A DNA stretch of 64,000 bases from Kudoa neothunni (taxonomy: Eukaryota; Cnidaria), in contig OZ199838.1 in the NCBI GenBank assembly GCA_964304625.1, forward strand, positions 16,430,001 to 16,494,000, in the 5' to 3' direction. The position numbers and the translations under genes were made by a program. Below, piece by piece: positions 13,116 through 24,664 of the stretch (position 1 is the stretch's first letter; the number at the start of each line of letters is the position of its first letter). A model generated the notes under the pieces. It worked only from the letters and a program-made list of their open reading frames with translations. It was not told the origin of the DNA and made no database searches.

Positions 13116-16056
13116 ATGAAATTTCAGTCATGCTCAGTTAGTTTATTAATTTCATTTTTATGTAATTTATTTATGTTGATAATTTTCTTAAATTCCTATA
13201 GTTATTAATGTAAATCCGACCTCAGAAAATAAACCAGCAGTCCAAACTCCTACAAAAATACTTTCGTATAACATTGTAGAAGGCCAAGTTCAATTGGATT
13301 TGACTGGGTCAGATTATGAAGGAGCTACGAAAAAATGCCTCATAAGAAGGGAGAAGGATGATGGAAATGGATTTGATCAGATAAATAATTGTGTAACTAG
13401 CACTGTAACAGACAAATGTGTGCGTACTTGTGCAGGAAATGACAACAAATTAGCGTTTAGTGTGCTTTCACCAAGAACAAAATTTATCTATGTATATTCC
13501 GGAACTGAAGCTTCAGCAATCCAAGAAAAAATTAGAGGTGGAGGGGTTTTTGGACTTGCAATTCGTAATCTAAATAAAATTATTTATTTTCATTAATTAA
13601 AAATAGCGCTCTTGGTGAATCCATCAATAACAGTGTCCATAGATACTAATACGAAAAAATTAACGCTTGCAGCCAAGACGTGTAAAAAAGTTGCCTGTCC
13701 TATTGTTTATAAAGGTATTCAATACGCGGCCGGTACAGTAGGGGCACATTGCGATTCTAATAACGGCGACAACCAAGTTGACTTTGACCTTATGATTCCT
13801 CATTATGAAATGATATGCACAAATTACCCAAGCTTCTTTTATCATATGCCAAATCCGTACATGAAAGAAAATATTGACATATACAAACCCCAATATTACG
13901 TTACTCACAAAAGTGTTGACACTAAGACAAATTATGTCCTGAAATTTACCAACTCATTTCCTTCCGAAATGTGTTTATTCAGTATTAAGGATGGTTCCGA
14001 TACTGCTACAGAGTCAACGAACGCTTACGCATCAGTGTGCGGAGGAGGAACTGATAAACAGTGTTATGCACCTTGTGATAATGTCGAATTAACCCTTAAT
14101 GCGTACAAACCAATCGTCAAAATATTAATTCAGACCAGACATCATAATTTAGAAGTAAGCAATGGAGACATTGAAGGTTTTGACGAAAAAAAATATGGTA
14201 TGATTTTTATTTAAAAAAGTCAGATATTCATTTATCATAGCTATCGAAGAGCCTGCCACTCCGAATACACTTTTTAGTGTACAAACGGATGTAGGGATTA
14301 CGCTTAACCCTTCTCCATACAATAAAGATGGCGCAACTATAAAATTCAATACGTGCACTTTGAAGCATTTTCCTGCCGATAAACTGAGACCAGGCGCTGG
14401 AACTAATACGCAATGCGCCAATAGCACGCCTTGTGGAAATGCCTGTGCAACACCTTCTGTTATACAGCAGTTGACTGCGGGAAAAGCTTACATAATTGAG
14501 ATTACTCCAGAAAGCATAAATAATCACGCAAATTTTAAAGAATATCTATTTTTCAGAACAAGTAAGAGAAATACTCATTGCACCTATTGAATTTTTCTTA
14601 GAAGAATCTAGTTCATCAAACTTTGCTGTCACAGTTCCAATACCAACTGACGTGACTGCTGCAATTAAAGCGGTTGATGGTGACGTTGGATCAGCAACAA
14701 CTGAACCGACCTGTTCCTATTACGTCAGTATAAAAGATAAAAACACGTTCGTAGAAGCAGAATGTGAAGACAGCAATCCATGTAGAGGATTTTGTAAAGA
14801 CACCAAGAAGTTGATAAATCTAAACCCTAAAACAAACTACGATATTAAAGTCGTTTCACACAAAGACTATGGAATCAAAATATTTGAAAATATTTCAACT
14901 AGTAAAATAATTTAAATTTAAGCTAATATAAATTATATTCTTTAGCTTGGTCAACCATGACCCTTTCCCAAAGATTCCTAGATAAAGGGTTTAAAGTGGC
15001 TGGAACTTTGACATCCGTTTATCCACAAGCAACATGTCACTATAAAATAAGAGAAAAAAACGGAGAGACTCTAAAAGATGTTTATTCCTGTCCAGCAGTT
15101 GTCCCTCCGTCGCCGTCGGTCAGTCCAGCCACTGAAAATATTGCTGCTCCTCCTACATCTACTCAAACGGAGGCAGCGCAAGAATCTAGGCTGGTCAGCG
15201 TTTCAAATTTGTCTGGAATAAAGATAGCAAGAGCAGTTAATGCAGAAGAAGAGAATTTGACATCCACTGAACCCGCCATTACTCAATCTATGTTTCCACC
15301 ATGTAGCAAACCACCACTCTGCAGCAATATAATAATTAGTGATGGTTATGAGGCTAATAAAGAATACCAAGTATTGGTGACGGCTGTAGGTCGTTCAGAG
15401 GAAGTTACAATCGATATTCCTAAAAGTACTATAACAAAATTAATATAGAAATTTTCTAAATTGTCATATAAATATAGATTCACTCCCAGAACTATCTCAA
15501 GATACGAACAAACAAATTACCGTTGTTATTGAGAGAGTAGGAGATACGTTAAAAATCACGTCATTGCTTCCAAAAGAAAAGGATGATAATTCAGTATGTC
15601 GATGGATACTGAGAGACATCACTGATGTTTCTCAACGAATAGTGAAAAAATGTGATTCCAGTAGAAGTAAAGTTTGCAAACTTCCAACTTGCAAATCATT
15701 TACTATCAAAGAGGTAAGTGATACCAATGATTATCACTTAACACTTATTCACTCCCGAGATCCCAATGTTAAAGGAATTGGAATAATAAAACGAGGTGAC
15801 TAACAATTAATAATAATATCAATTATTATTATTATTATAATTAATAATTTAGGAGAGACCTCTAATCAATCCAGGTAAAATTAATATTTTAATATTTAAT
15901 TTATTATATTTTTAGGGCGAGCACTTCAATGTATTAAATTTTGAGTTGATATGTTGGAATAAGTTTTCATTTAGGATTGTTGGAATCATTGTTCCATCCG
16001 TTATTGTTATTATAGGAGTAGGATTTTACTTTGGTTATTGGAAGAATAGAGGATAA
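13116..16056 (+). CDS. Tandem array gene, copy 1: type I membrane protein with six 4-Cys FN3-like domains
   Basis: Unrecognised family. Exons: 13116-13161, 13202-13564, 13607-14197, 14241-14561, 14602-14901, 14946-15425, 15478-15795, 15853-15874, 15916-15930 and 15975-16056. The sum is 2538 nt, an open frame of 845 codons plus TAA, which supports the model. Exon 1 plus one codon gives a signal peptide (MKFQSCSVSLLISFLF). Six domains follow, each with a first Cys in a strand, a second Cys, a C-x3-C-like pair and a strand with L-x-P/A-x-T/K-x-Y: exon 2 (KC, NC, CVRTC), exon 3 second half (MC, VC, CYAPC), exon 4 (TC, QC, CGNAC), exon 5 (TC, EC, CRGFC), exon 6 (TC, SC, CSKPPLC) and exon 7 (VC, KC, CKLPTC). 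Exon 3 first half is a separate Cys-bearing module. Exon 6 has a Pro/Ser/Thr-rich insert, perhaps O-glycosylated. The helix IVGIIVPSVIVIIGVGFYF and tail WKNRG end the protein. Introns 1-7 are phase 1. Surface display is inferred; ligand unknown. Confidence 0.85.
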
Positions 16057-16770
16057 CTTCGATTAACTCAGTTAATCATTTGGAACATTTACATTAATTT
16101 TTATTAGTTTATAATTGAATATATTATAAATATTTGTAAATTTATTTACAAAAACTATATATTTTATTTGAAATATTGTTAGTATAATATTCGAAATTGA
16201 TTGAAGTCTATCAATAAAATAATAAATGTATATTGACATAAATTAGCTGCGATAATTTTATCATTCCATTATAAATGAAATCAATTGTATAACATTTAAT
16301 AGGATAATTTAAAGCTTAAATTTTTTTCACGCAAATAATTTACAAGTTTATTCCTAAGGATTATTTTAACAACACAAATACACTAAATTAAGATTTGTGT
16401 GTGATATCTCAGTAAAATTAGCATTAGTCTAGTTTTTATGTACTTTTATAATCCATTATAGATCTTGAGTATTTTGTTCTAAATTATTGAAAAGATTTCA
16501 TTCGTAATTTTTGAAGTTTCATTTGTCGGACGAAATTAAGCTTGGTACATAAATGCGTGCAGTCTACTGATTAAGGGGAGATGATTGGGTTTAATAAGCC
16601 ACTGATTGATGTTGAAAATTCAAAAATATATCAAAAATTAGAAAATAAAACGATCTTTGAATTCTATAATAAATTAAAAAAGAATTGGAATAAGTAAATT
16701 TCATAAGTTTAAATCAAGGCCGAACCTAACTACCTTTCCGAATTGAATAACAAATTTTTAAGCATTGTAA
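16057..16770. other. 3' flank of copy 1
   Basis: Contains a likely polyadenylation signal in CAATAAAATAATAAATG near 16211, shared with copy 2 near 23406. The rest is AT-rich and aligns with the flanks of copies 2 and 3. No gene seen. Confidence 0.55.
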
Positions 16771-16779
16771 TTATTTTAT

Positions 16780-18287
16780 GGAAATGGCTATATCTTAGGT
16801 ACCTGATAATCCGGTCGCGCTCAGACTATATCCCGGAGAATGAATATCTCTAAAAACCACTGCATATATTTTGTTCAGATTTTAAATTTTATCTAATATT
16901 TACTTAATTTAATTTTTCGTAAGTATTAAAAAAATTTGCAGAAGAATAAGTTTTCAGTAGTGCAACCATCCTAAGTCTATCAATATTAAGGTGTAATTAT
17001 ATTATATTTTTAAATTTTTTCGGTAAAAAAAGCATATTCCCTTTTTGAATTATTTAATATAAATAATTAATTCTTCGCTTAAAGTAATTTTAGCTTTCAC
17101 TGTATACTTTCGGGTTAGACTGAAAGAGATGAATTAACATGTTTATATACGGAATATGGTTTATTTCTTGTGAAAATCTTTATATTGTCATAATAAAACG
17201 TGAATAATTAAAATTTCGATTATTACAAACATTACACTTGGTTTCTACGAAATCTTTTATATTTATCGGTGGGAAAGGCATATGAAATGAGGTTTTTAAA
17301 CGTGAATCCTATAATAGAAAAGAATAAATAAAATTCTTCAGTTATTATTTGCAGGAAAAAACTCTTGGAAACAAAAAAATTCTAACAGAAGTTAAAATAA
17401 AAACAAATTTTTTGATGGTGATGGTTAATATTACTGAATTTTGTGGGGAACTTTTTTATAAGGCTATAAGTTCTATTAGCTTACTAGAATAAATATCTAC
17501 AAATAGTGATGATGTTTATATCGTTCGTGCCCCCCAATAAATTTGATTATTTGTTGACAAATATATAATTTACAATATAATATAGTTGAAGATGTGTGAA
17601 AGTATAGAAAAAGGAAATCTTTTATGATTTAATTTTTGATAATGAGAAAGAAGTGTCTCCTGTAGACTTAACATGGATGCCACTTATCAACAAGACAAAA
17701 CCAGACATAAATAAATGAATTAAAACCCCATAAGGAACTAATAAATAATTGCAATAAAGCTGAAAATAGAATACAACAACCATTATTAAAAGTCAAAATA
17801 TTATTATCGTTGTTGGATTTTTAAACCTCAAAATTCCATCGAAAGTAATGCCAATTGTAAGGCTAGAAAGAATTTATTTGTGAAGAGTTGTGAATATAAA
17901 AATATACAACAATAATTCACGACATCAATAAATAAAAAAATTCAATATGACATATTAAGTTTATTTTTTGTATATGGAAGCTGTTATATTTTATTATTTC
18001 TAACTCACATGATCAAGTCATAATATATTCCATATCTTTTAGGAATACAAAATAACACGAGAAAAAAAGAGAGTGAAAATTTCAATAATTGTTGTCTTAT
18101 AAATGATAATTATACTTAAATATTGATGGACTCAGAATGGTAGTTGCTCTACTGAAAATTTATTCTTCTGCAAATTTTTTTTATACTTACGAAAAATTAA
18201 GTTAAATAAATATTAGATATGTAGAATGTGAACAAAATATATGCAGTAGTTTTAGAGATGTTCATTCTCTGAGATATAGCAACTTTC
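16780..18287. mobile_element. Mutator-type MITE with long terminal inverted repeats (copy A)
   Basis: The left end GGAAATGGCTATATCTTAGG and the right end, read inverted as GAAAGTTGCTATATCTCAGA, begin inverted repeats of about 200 bp (16780-17000 and 18090-18287). Flanking 9-mers TTATTTTAT (16771-16779) and TTATTTATT (18288-18296) look like a decayed 9-bp target duplication, the size typical of Mutator elements. The spacer after copy 2 (near 23970) lacks the insertion. No transposase was seen inside the 1.5 kb. Confidence 0.75.
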
Positions 18288-18470
18288 TTATTTATTCTAA
18301 CCCTCGAGCAAAATGGGGTACAAATAGGGTCCAAACGATATTAGGATGTATTTTCTTTGATTAATTTTTAATTCCCAGTTCTAATGTTTTTCTTATTTTT
18401 CTATAAATCATAGATCTATAAAAAATGTTATTAATATAACTTCGAAATTTCTTAATCGAATATTAAGATA
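17351..18470. repeat. Tract apparently identical to 34774-35893
   Basis: Compared by eye, 1120 bp match base for base with 34774-35893, while sequence just left and right of it differs at many sites. It covers the right two thirds of the MITE and its flank. Gene conversion or a more recent duplication than the surrounding block is inferred. Confidence 0.75.
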
Positions 18471-20205
18471 AAAAAATCTTCCAAAGAAAATGGCGTCTTC
18501 ATTGATTCAAGATGTTTATTGAAAATTTTTGAACAGAAAAACGTAATTATAATATTATTAAGAGAAAAATTTGTTGTAAAAATTATTTTATGCCTAAAAT
18601 GAATAACCCAAAAAATATACACTCAGGTGCGGATATACATATTTTTTGTCAGGTCATGGGTTTTTTTTGAAAATAAAGGCTGTAGTATTGACATCCATGA
18701 CTATGATACCCCAAGTCTGTTTTATTTAACAGAAACTATGGATCAGAACAAAAATATTTTGCGTTGGTCGATACTGATGACTCCCTTATTTATAAAAATG
18801 GACGTTCGTAGGGTTAGACGGATCCATCGAAAACGCAGACGCCTGCTGAAAATATGATCAGCTTTAGTCAGGATGTGATTCATTATAATATGCAGTGGAT
18901 TATTTTAAAAAAGATTGCCTCTGAGTTTTCTGAAGCGTTAAGAATAAATAAAATAATCGCGAATGCAAAAATAAATGCATCGAATTGAAAACATCGGGAA
19001 AAATTTTCAAATGAAAATTAGTATTGCAGAATGATAACAAAAAATGAGATTTATTATGTGCACTCGTTCCCAAGATAAAAAACAAACCTAGAAGACGACT
19101 TGTGTATGGCTCCTTGCTGCGAAGAACATTCAGTTTTTCTTACAAAAGCTTTGACTTATTATTTTTCGATTTACGTTGTTTGTTGAACTCGTGTATGATT
19201 CACTTGAATTATTTTAACTAACATGTAATGGTAGCATTCTCACCCTTTTTTAACAACAATTATCTTAATACAAATCCTTACTTCATGTATCAATATCTCC
19301 TTATATTTTAATTTCGTCGCTACAATATTCTTTTAATTTTAGGGTGTAAAATAATTATTCAAATATCTTAAATGTGGCGGGGGTTACGTTCTAATTTATT
19401 ATATTGATGTACTCTGTAAAATTAAGTTTATTCGAAATTCGAATAATCATAAAAACCCGTAGAATCTAATCGGTATTATAATTAAATTATTACTAAGAGT
19501 AAGAGATTTTTTATGGCAGTATGCAAAGTATTTAAAATCAATCAATTCAGTTTTAATGATTCTTAAAGTTTTTGACTTTAGCATTACCGCGCGTATGTGA
19601 TGAAATATTTAATGTGTAATTATCTTTGAAAGCGTACGTGTTTTGCAAAAAAACTTCTTGGTAATGTAGAAAAATATTATGCAAATAAGTTTATACAAAA
19701 ACACTAAGTTCTATATGGGCTATTTTACTCGGGGGTATCCGATTTTGGTATACTCTGATGGTTAAAGTAGAGGAACTTCATAGGTTTTTCTGTGATAAAA
19801 ATACGCGAATAGCGCTTGACAAGGAATTAACAACATAACTGAGAATTAGTCACCACAAATAAAGGAAAAATATCGAAATTATATTGTTTCTTCTTTGTTC
19901 AAATATTGTAAAATTATTAAAATTAAAATAAATTTTAGTTACACTGTATGGAAATTATTTATAAATGTGTTATTTTATTTTTTACCTGTATAAGAAAATT
20001 TTTAGCCACCAAAGTTTAACGAACTTAATTATAAAAAAAGTAAGGTTAGATGATCTCAAAAATGTTAAACGTTTACATAAATTCTTTAATCTTTATTTGA
20101 GAGAATTTTGTTTAAAAATATTAATTATAAATTTATCAGGAAAAATAAGTTCAAAAAAATAAAATACAAAATTTTTCAATCATGTGAATATATATAAAAT
20201 TGGAT
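18297..20205. other. Spacer upstream of copy 2, duplicated at 35720-37635
   Basis: The whole stretch aligns with the spacer before copy 4. A 76-codon open stretch at 18627-18857 has a similar counterpart at 36014-36280, but I do not recognise the protein and it has no clear start context. The part from about 19352 to 19857 appears identical to 36777-37283. An analogous region lies before copy 3 (29800-30180). Confidence 0.6.
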
Positions 20206-20301
20206 TTATCGATGTATCAAATCCTATTGTTATGTTCATATGAATATCAATAGTTAAATCGAAATATATAGCTTAATCTGATTTACTCTCTATACCAAAA
20301 A
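20206..20301 (+). promoter_or_regulatory. Conserved proximal promoter block, copy 2
   Basis: Same block as in front of copy 1. The palindrome TTCATATGAA lies at 20235-20244, 67 bp before the ATG at 20302. A TATATAAAA element precedes it near 20190. Confidence 0.6.
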
Positions 20302-23249
20302 ATGAAAACTCAATTAGTCTCAGTTATTTTATTGATTGCATTTGCATGTAATTTATTTATATTGATTATTTTATTAAATTCGTTTAGTTGTTAATATAAA
20401 CAGCGCTGTTGAAACCAAACAAGCACCTCAAATTCCTACAAAAATACTTTCGTACGACATTGTAGAAAGTAAAGTCCATTTGGTTTTGACTGGATCAGAT
20501 TATGAAACGGATTCAAAAAAATGTCTCATAAGAAAGGAGAACGATAATGGAAATGGATTTGATCAGATACATCCTTGTGTAGCTAGCGATGGAACCGATG
20601 GGACTGACAAGTGTGTACGCGCTTGTTCAGGAAATGACAATAAAATAGCGTTTAATGTGCTTTCACCAAGAACAAGATTTATCTATGTATATTCCGGAGC
20701 GCAAGCTTCAGAGATTCAAGCCAAAAATAATGGCGGAGAGGTTTTTGGACTAGCTATTCGTAACTTGAATAAAATTATTCTTTTTTAATTTGAAGTAGCG
20801 CTCTTGGTAAACCCAAGAATCACGATATCCACAGATGCAACATCCAAAAAATTAACGCTTGCAGCCAAGACGTGTAAAAATGTTGACTGTCCTATTGTTT
20901 ATAAAGGTATTCAATACGCGGCTGGTACAATGGGAGACAATTGCGATTCTGATAACAGCAATAACAAAGTTGATTTTGACCTTATGATTCCTCACTACGA
21001 GATGATATGTACGAATTACCCAAGCTTCTTTTATCATATGCCAAATCCGTACATGAAAGAAAATATTGACATATACAAACCACAATACTACGTCACTTAC
21101 AAAAAAGATGACACTGCTAAGAAAAATTATATCCTAAAATTCACCAACTCATTTCCTTCCGAAATTTGTTTATTCAGTATTAAAGACGCGTCAAGTTCTG
21201 CAACTACCAATCCTTACGAATCTGTGTGTGGGGGTGAAGCTGATAAAATGTGTTTTGCACCTTGTGATACTGTTGAATTAACACTTACTGTTTCCAAACG
21301 AATCGTTGAAATATTAATTCAGACTAGACATCATAATTCAAGAGAAAATGATGGAAACATTGAGGGCTACAAGGAGAAAAAATATGGTATGATTTTTATT
21401 ATGAAAATTTAGATATTTATTTATTATAGCTATCGAGGAGCCTGAAGCCGCGAATACACTTTTTAGTGCGCCAACAACTGCGGGTATTACACTTAGCCCT
21501 TCTGCATACAACCCAACCACTGGTGCCGATACAGTCAAGTTCAGTAAATGCGCTTTAAAATATTTTCCTGCGGACAAACTCAGAAAAGCTCAAGGGGACG
21601 ATTTGCAATGTTCCGAAAGTGCTGCCTGTGGAGATGTTTGTGAAACAGCGTCTGTTATACAGGAGCTGACTGCAGGGAAAGCATACATAATTGAGATCAC
21701 TCCGACAACTATATCTGATCACACAGAATTTAAAGAATACCTATTTTTCAGAACAAGTAAGGAATATATTCATAACACTCATTAAATTATTTTTAGAAGA
21801 ATCTGGTACATTAACCTTCGCCGACACAGCACCCACAGCAACCGACGTGACTGCTGCAATTAAAGCGGTTGATGGTGACGTGGTAAAAACAGTAACAACT
21901 GAACCGACTTGCTCATATTATGTAAGTATAAAAGATAAAAACACGTTCGTAGAGGCAGAATGTGAAGACAGCAACCCATGTAGAGGATTCTGTAAAGATA
22001 CTAAGAAATTGATAAATCTAGACCCTAAAACAAACTACGATATTAAAGTTGTTTCACACCAAAACTATGGAATCAAAATATTTGAAAATATTCCAACTAG
22101 TAAAAAATTTTTTAATTTAAGATAATATAAATTATATTTGTTAGCTTGGTCAACCATGACTCTTTCCTATAGATTCCTAGATAAAGGGTTTAAAGTGGCT
22201 GGAACTTTGACATCCGTTTATCCACGAGCAATATGTCACTACAAAATAAGAGAAAAAGACGGAGAGACTCTAAAAGATGTTTATTCCTGTCCAGAAGTTG
22301 TCCCTCCGTCGCCGTCGGTCAGTCCAGTCACTGAAGATATTGCTGCTCCTCCTTCACCTACTCAAACTCAGGAAACGAACCAACCTACGCCGGTTAACAG
22401 TTCAAATTTGTCTAGAATAAAGATAGCAAGAGCAAGTAATGCAGAAGAAGAGAATTCGACATCCACTGAACCCGCCATTACTCAATCTAAGTTTCCACCA
22501 TGTAGCAAACCACCACTCTGCAGCAATATAATAATTAGTGATGGTTATGAGGCTAATAAAGAATATCAAGTATTGGTGACGGCTGTAGACCGATCAGAAG
22601 AAGTTACAATCAATATTCCTAAAAGTACTATAACAAAATTAATATAGAAATTTTCTAAATTGTCATATAAATATAGATTCACTCCCAGAACCATCTCAAG
22701 ATACAAACAAACAAATTACGGTAGTTATAGAGAGAGTAGGAGATACGTTAAAAATCACGTCATTGCTTCCAAAAGAAAAGGATGATAATTCAGTATGTCG
22801 ATGGATACTGAGAGACATCACTGATGTTTCCCAACGAATAGTGAAAAAATGTGATTCCAGTAGAAGTAAAGTTTGCAAACTTCCAACTTGCAGATCATTC
22901 ACTATTGAGGATGTAAGTGATACAAATGATTATCATTTAACTCTTATTCACTCCCGAGATTCCAATGTTAAAGGTGTTGGAATAATAAAACGAGGTAACT
23001 AACAATTAATAATAATAATAATTATTATAATAATTAATAATTTAGGAGAGACCTCTAATCAATCCAGGTAAAAGTTATATTTTAATGTTTAACGTATTAC
23101 ATTTTTAGGGCGAGCACCTCAATGTATTAAATTTTGGGTTAATATGTTGGGATAAGTTTTCATTTAGGATTGTTGGAATTATTGTTCCAGTCGCTATTGT
23201 TATTGTAGGGGTTGGATTTTACTTTGGTTATATGAAGAATAAAGGATAA
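20302..23249 (+). CDS. Tandem array gene, copy 2: 4-Cys FN3-like membrane protein
   Basis: Exons: 20302-20347, 20388-20759, 20799-21386, 21430-21756, 21797-22099, 22145-22624, 22677-22994, 23046-23067, 23109-23123 and 23168-23249. They sum to 2553 nt, an uninterrupted 850-codon frame. The signal peptide begins MKTQLVSVILLIAFA. Exon 2 carries a three-codon longer loop between Cys 2 and Cys 3 (SDGTDGTDKC) than copy 1. In exon 4 the variable loop reads KAQGDDLQCSESAACGDVC. Exons 5 and 6 match copy 4 almost base for base, including the TNQPTPVNSSNLSR segment, whereas the second half of exon 3 matches copy 3. The end is IVGIIVPVAIVIVGVGFYF with tail MKNKG. The frame is intact, so the gene is probably functional; the role is unknown. 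Confidence 0.87.
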
Positions 23250-24304
23250 CTTTGATTAACTCAGTTAAACATTTGGAACATATTACATTATTTCTTATTA
23301 GTTTATAATTAAATATATTATAAATATTCCTAAATTTATTTACCAGTAATTATCTATTTTATTTGAAAAATTGTTAGTATAATATTCGATATTAATTTAA
23401 GTCTATCAATAAAATAATAAATGTATATTGGCAAAATAAGTTGTGATAATTTTATCAATCATTTATGAATGAAATTAAGTTTATAATATTTAATAGGATA
23501 ATTTGAAGGTATAAAATTTTTGTTCACGTAAATGGTTTATAAATTTATTCCTAAGGATTATTAAATCAACACTAACACTCTAAATTAAGATTTATGTGTA
23601 ATATCTCAATAAAAGTTGAATTAATCTAGTTTTTATATACTTTTGTAAATCATTATAGATCTCGAGTATTTTGTTCCAAACTTATTGAGGGAAGGTTTAA
23701 GTATTATTAATTTTTCTGAGCTTTATTTGTCAGAGACAATTTTGGGTGGTGCACAAAAGTGTGCTTTCAGCTTATTTAAGGAGTGATTATAGCCAGTAAA
23801 CTACCAATTATTACTGAAAATTCCAATATCTATCTACAGAATTTGAAAATAAAACAAATCTATAAATTATTGAACAATCTTACAATGATTCGGGAGAATA
23901 AAATTTCATTTGTTTAAGTCAAAACCAAACATAACAACCTTTCTAAATTGAATAACCGATTATTTGGACATTATAGTTATTTTAACTCCCCCCCCCCCCC
24001 CCCGAATTAGATAGGTTCCATTTGGACCCCAAACGATATTATGATGCATTTTTCTCTGATTCATTTTTAATTCCCAGCGCTATATCTCAATTATTTTTCT
24101 TTCGAATATAATTCTATACAAAAATATTATAGAAATAATTTTTTAATTTCTTAGCAAAAATTAAAAATAAAATAATCTTCCGATGAAAATGGGTCCTTAA
24201 TTTACCCCATATTTTATTTAACCTTCCAAGCATTTTTGGGGTCCAAATAGACCCCAGACCCACTTTAACCTCAATTCATTGCTTACTGAAAACGTTAAAT
24301 TGGC
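23250..24304. other. 3' flank of copy 2 with poly-C tract and possible transposon ends
   Basis: Polyadenylation-like CAATAAAATAATAAATG lies near 23406. A run of about 17 C residues sits at 23987-24003. At 24218 a TTAACCTTCC followed by GGGGTCCAAATAGACCCC resembles piggyBac-type termini, but no partner end was fixed. No gene seen. Confidence 0.5.
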
Positions 24305-24664
24305 GGTAATGAAGGAGTATACGCCTCACCGAATTCGACCTTTTGTACATGTCCTACATTCCTGATTTTTATTTCATTGTTTAAAACACATTTTTTAAAT
24401 ATTGAGAGAAGTGAAAAAATACACAAAATCAAAATTTTGAAAATACCCGAAAATATTCAATCGGGAAATTTTGGTACTCACGCACGGGCATGCGCATAAA
24501 TACTTTTCATCAATTTTTGAACTTTCTAAACATTCAAAAATATCTGAAACAATTTAAATCAATAAGTTAGTCTTTACTCTCTCAGAATTTTGTACAGTTC
24601 GTCAAGTAACATGAGATTTTGAAATGTTATCAACAATGCATCGTAGAATATATATATATATATA

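Noticed and set aside
13660-13908. Antisense open stretch (82 codons) within exon 3, repeated in most copies
   Set aside because: It is the reverse shadow of the conserved HYEMICTNYPSFF coding region and has no own start context or conservation beyond the sense strand.
14957-15448. Each exon of the array genes as a separate small gene
   Set aside because: Exon boundaries have conserved GT and AG sites, matching phases and total lengths divisible by three, so they are exons of one gene.
18297-18480. piggyBac-type ends with GGGGTCC palindromes at 18300, 23985 and 24218
   Set aside because: Resemblance is suggestive but no opposite ends or target duplications could be paired.
18627-18857. 76-codon open stretch with a counterpart at 36014-36280
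   Set aside because: Conservation is explained by the spacer duplication; no domain, start context or splice partner supports a gene.
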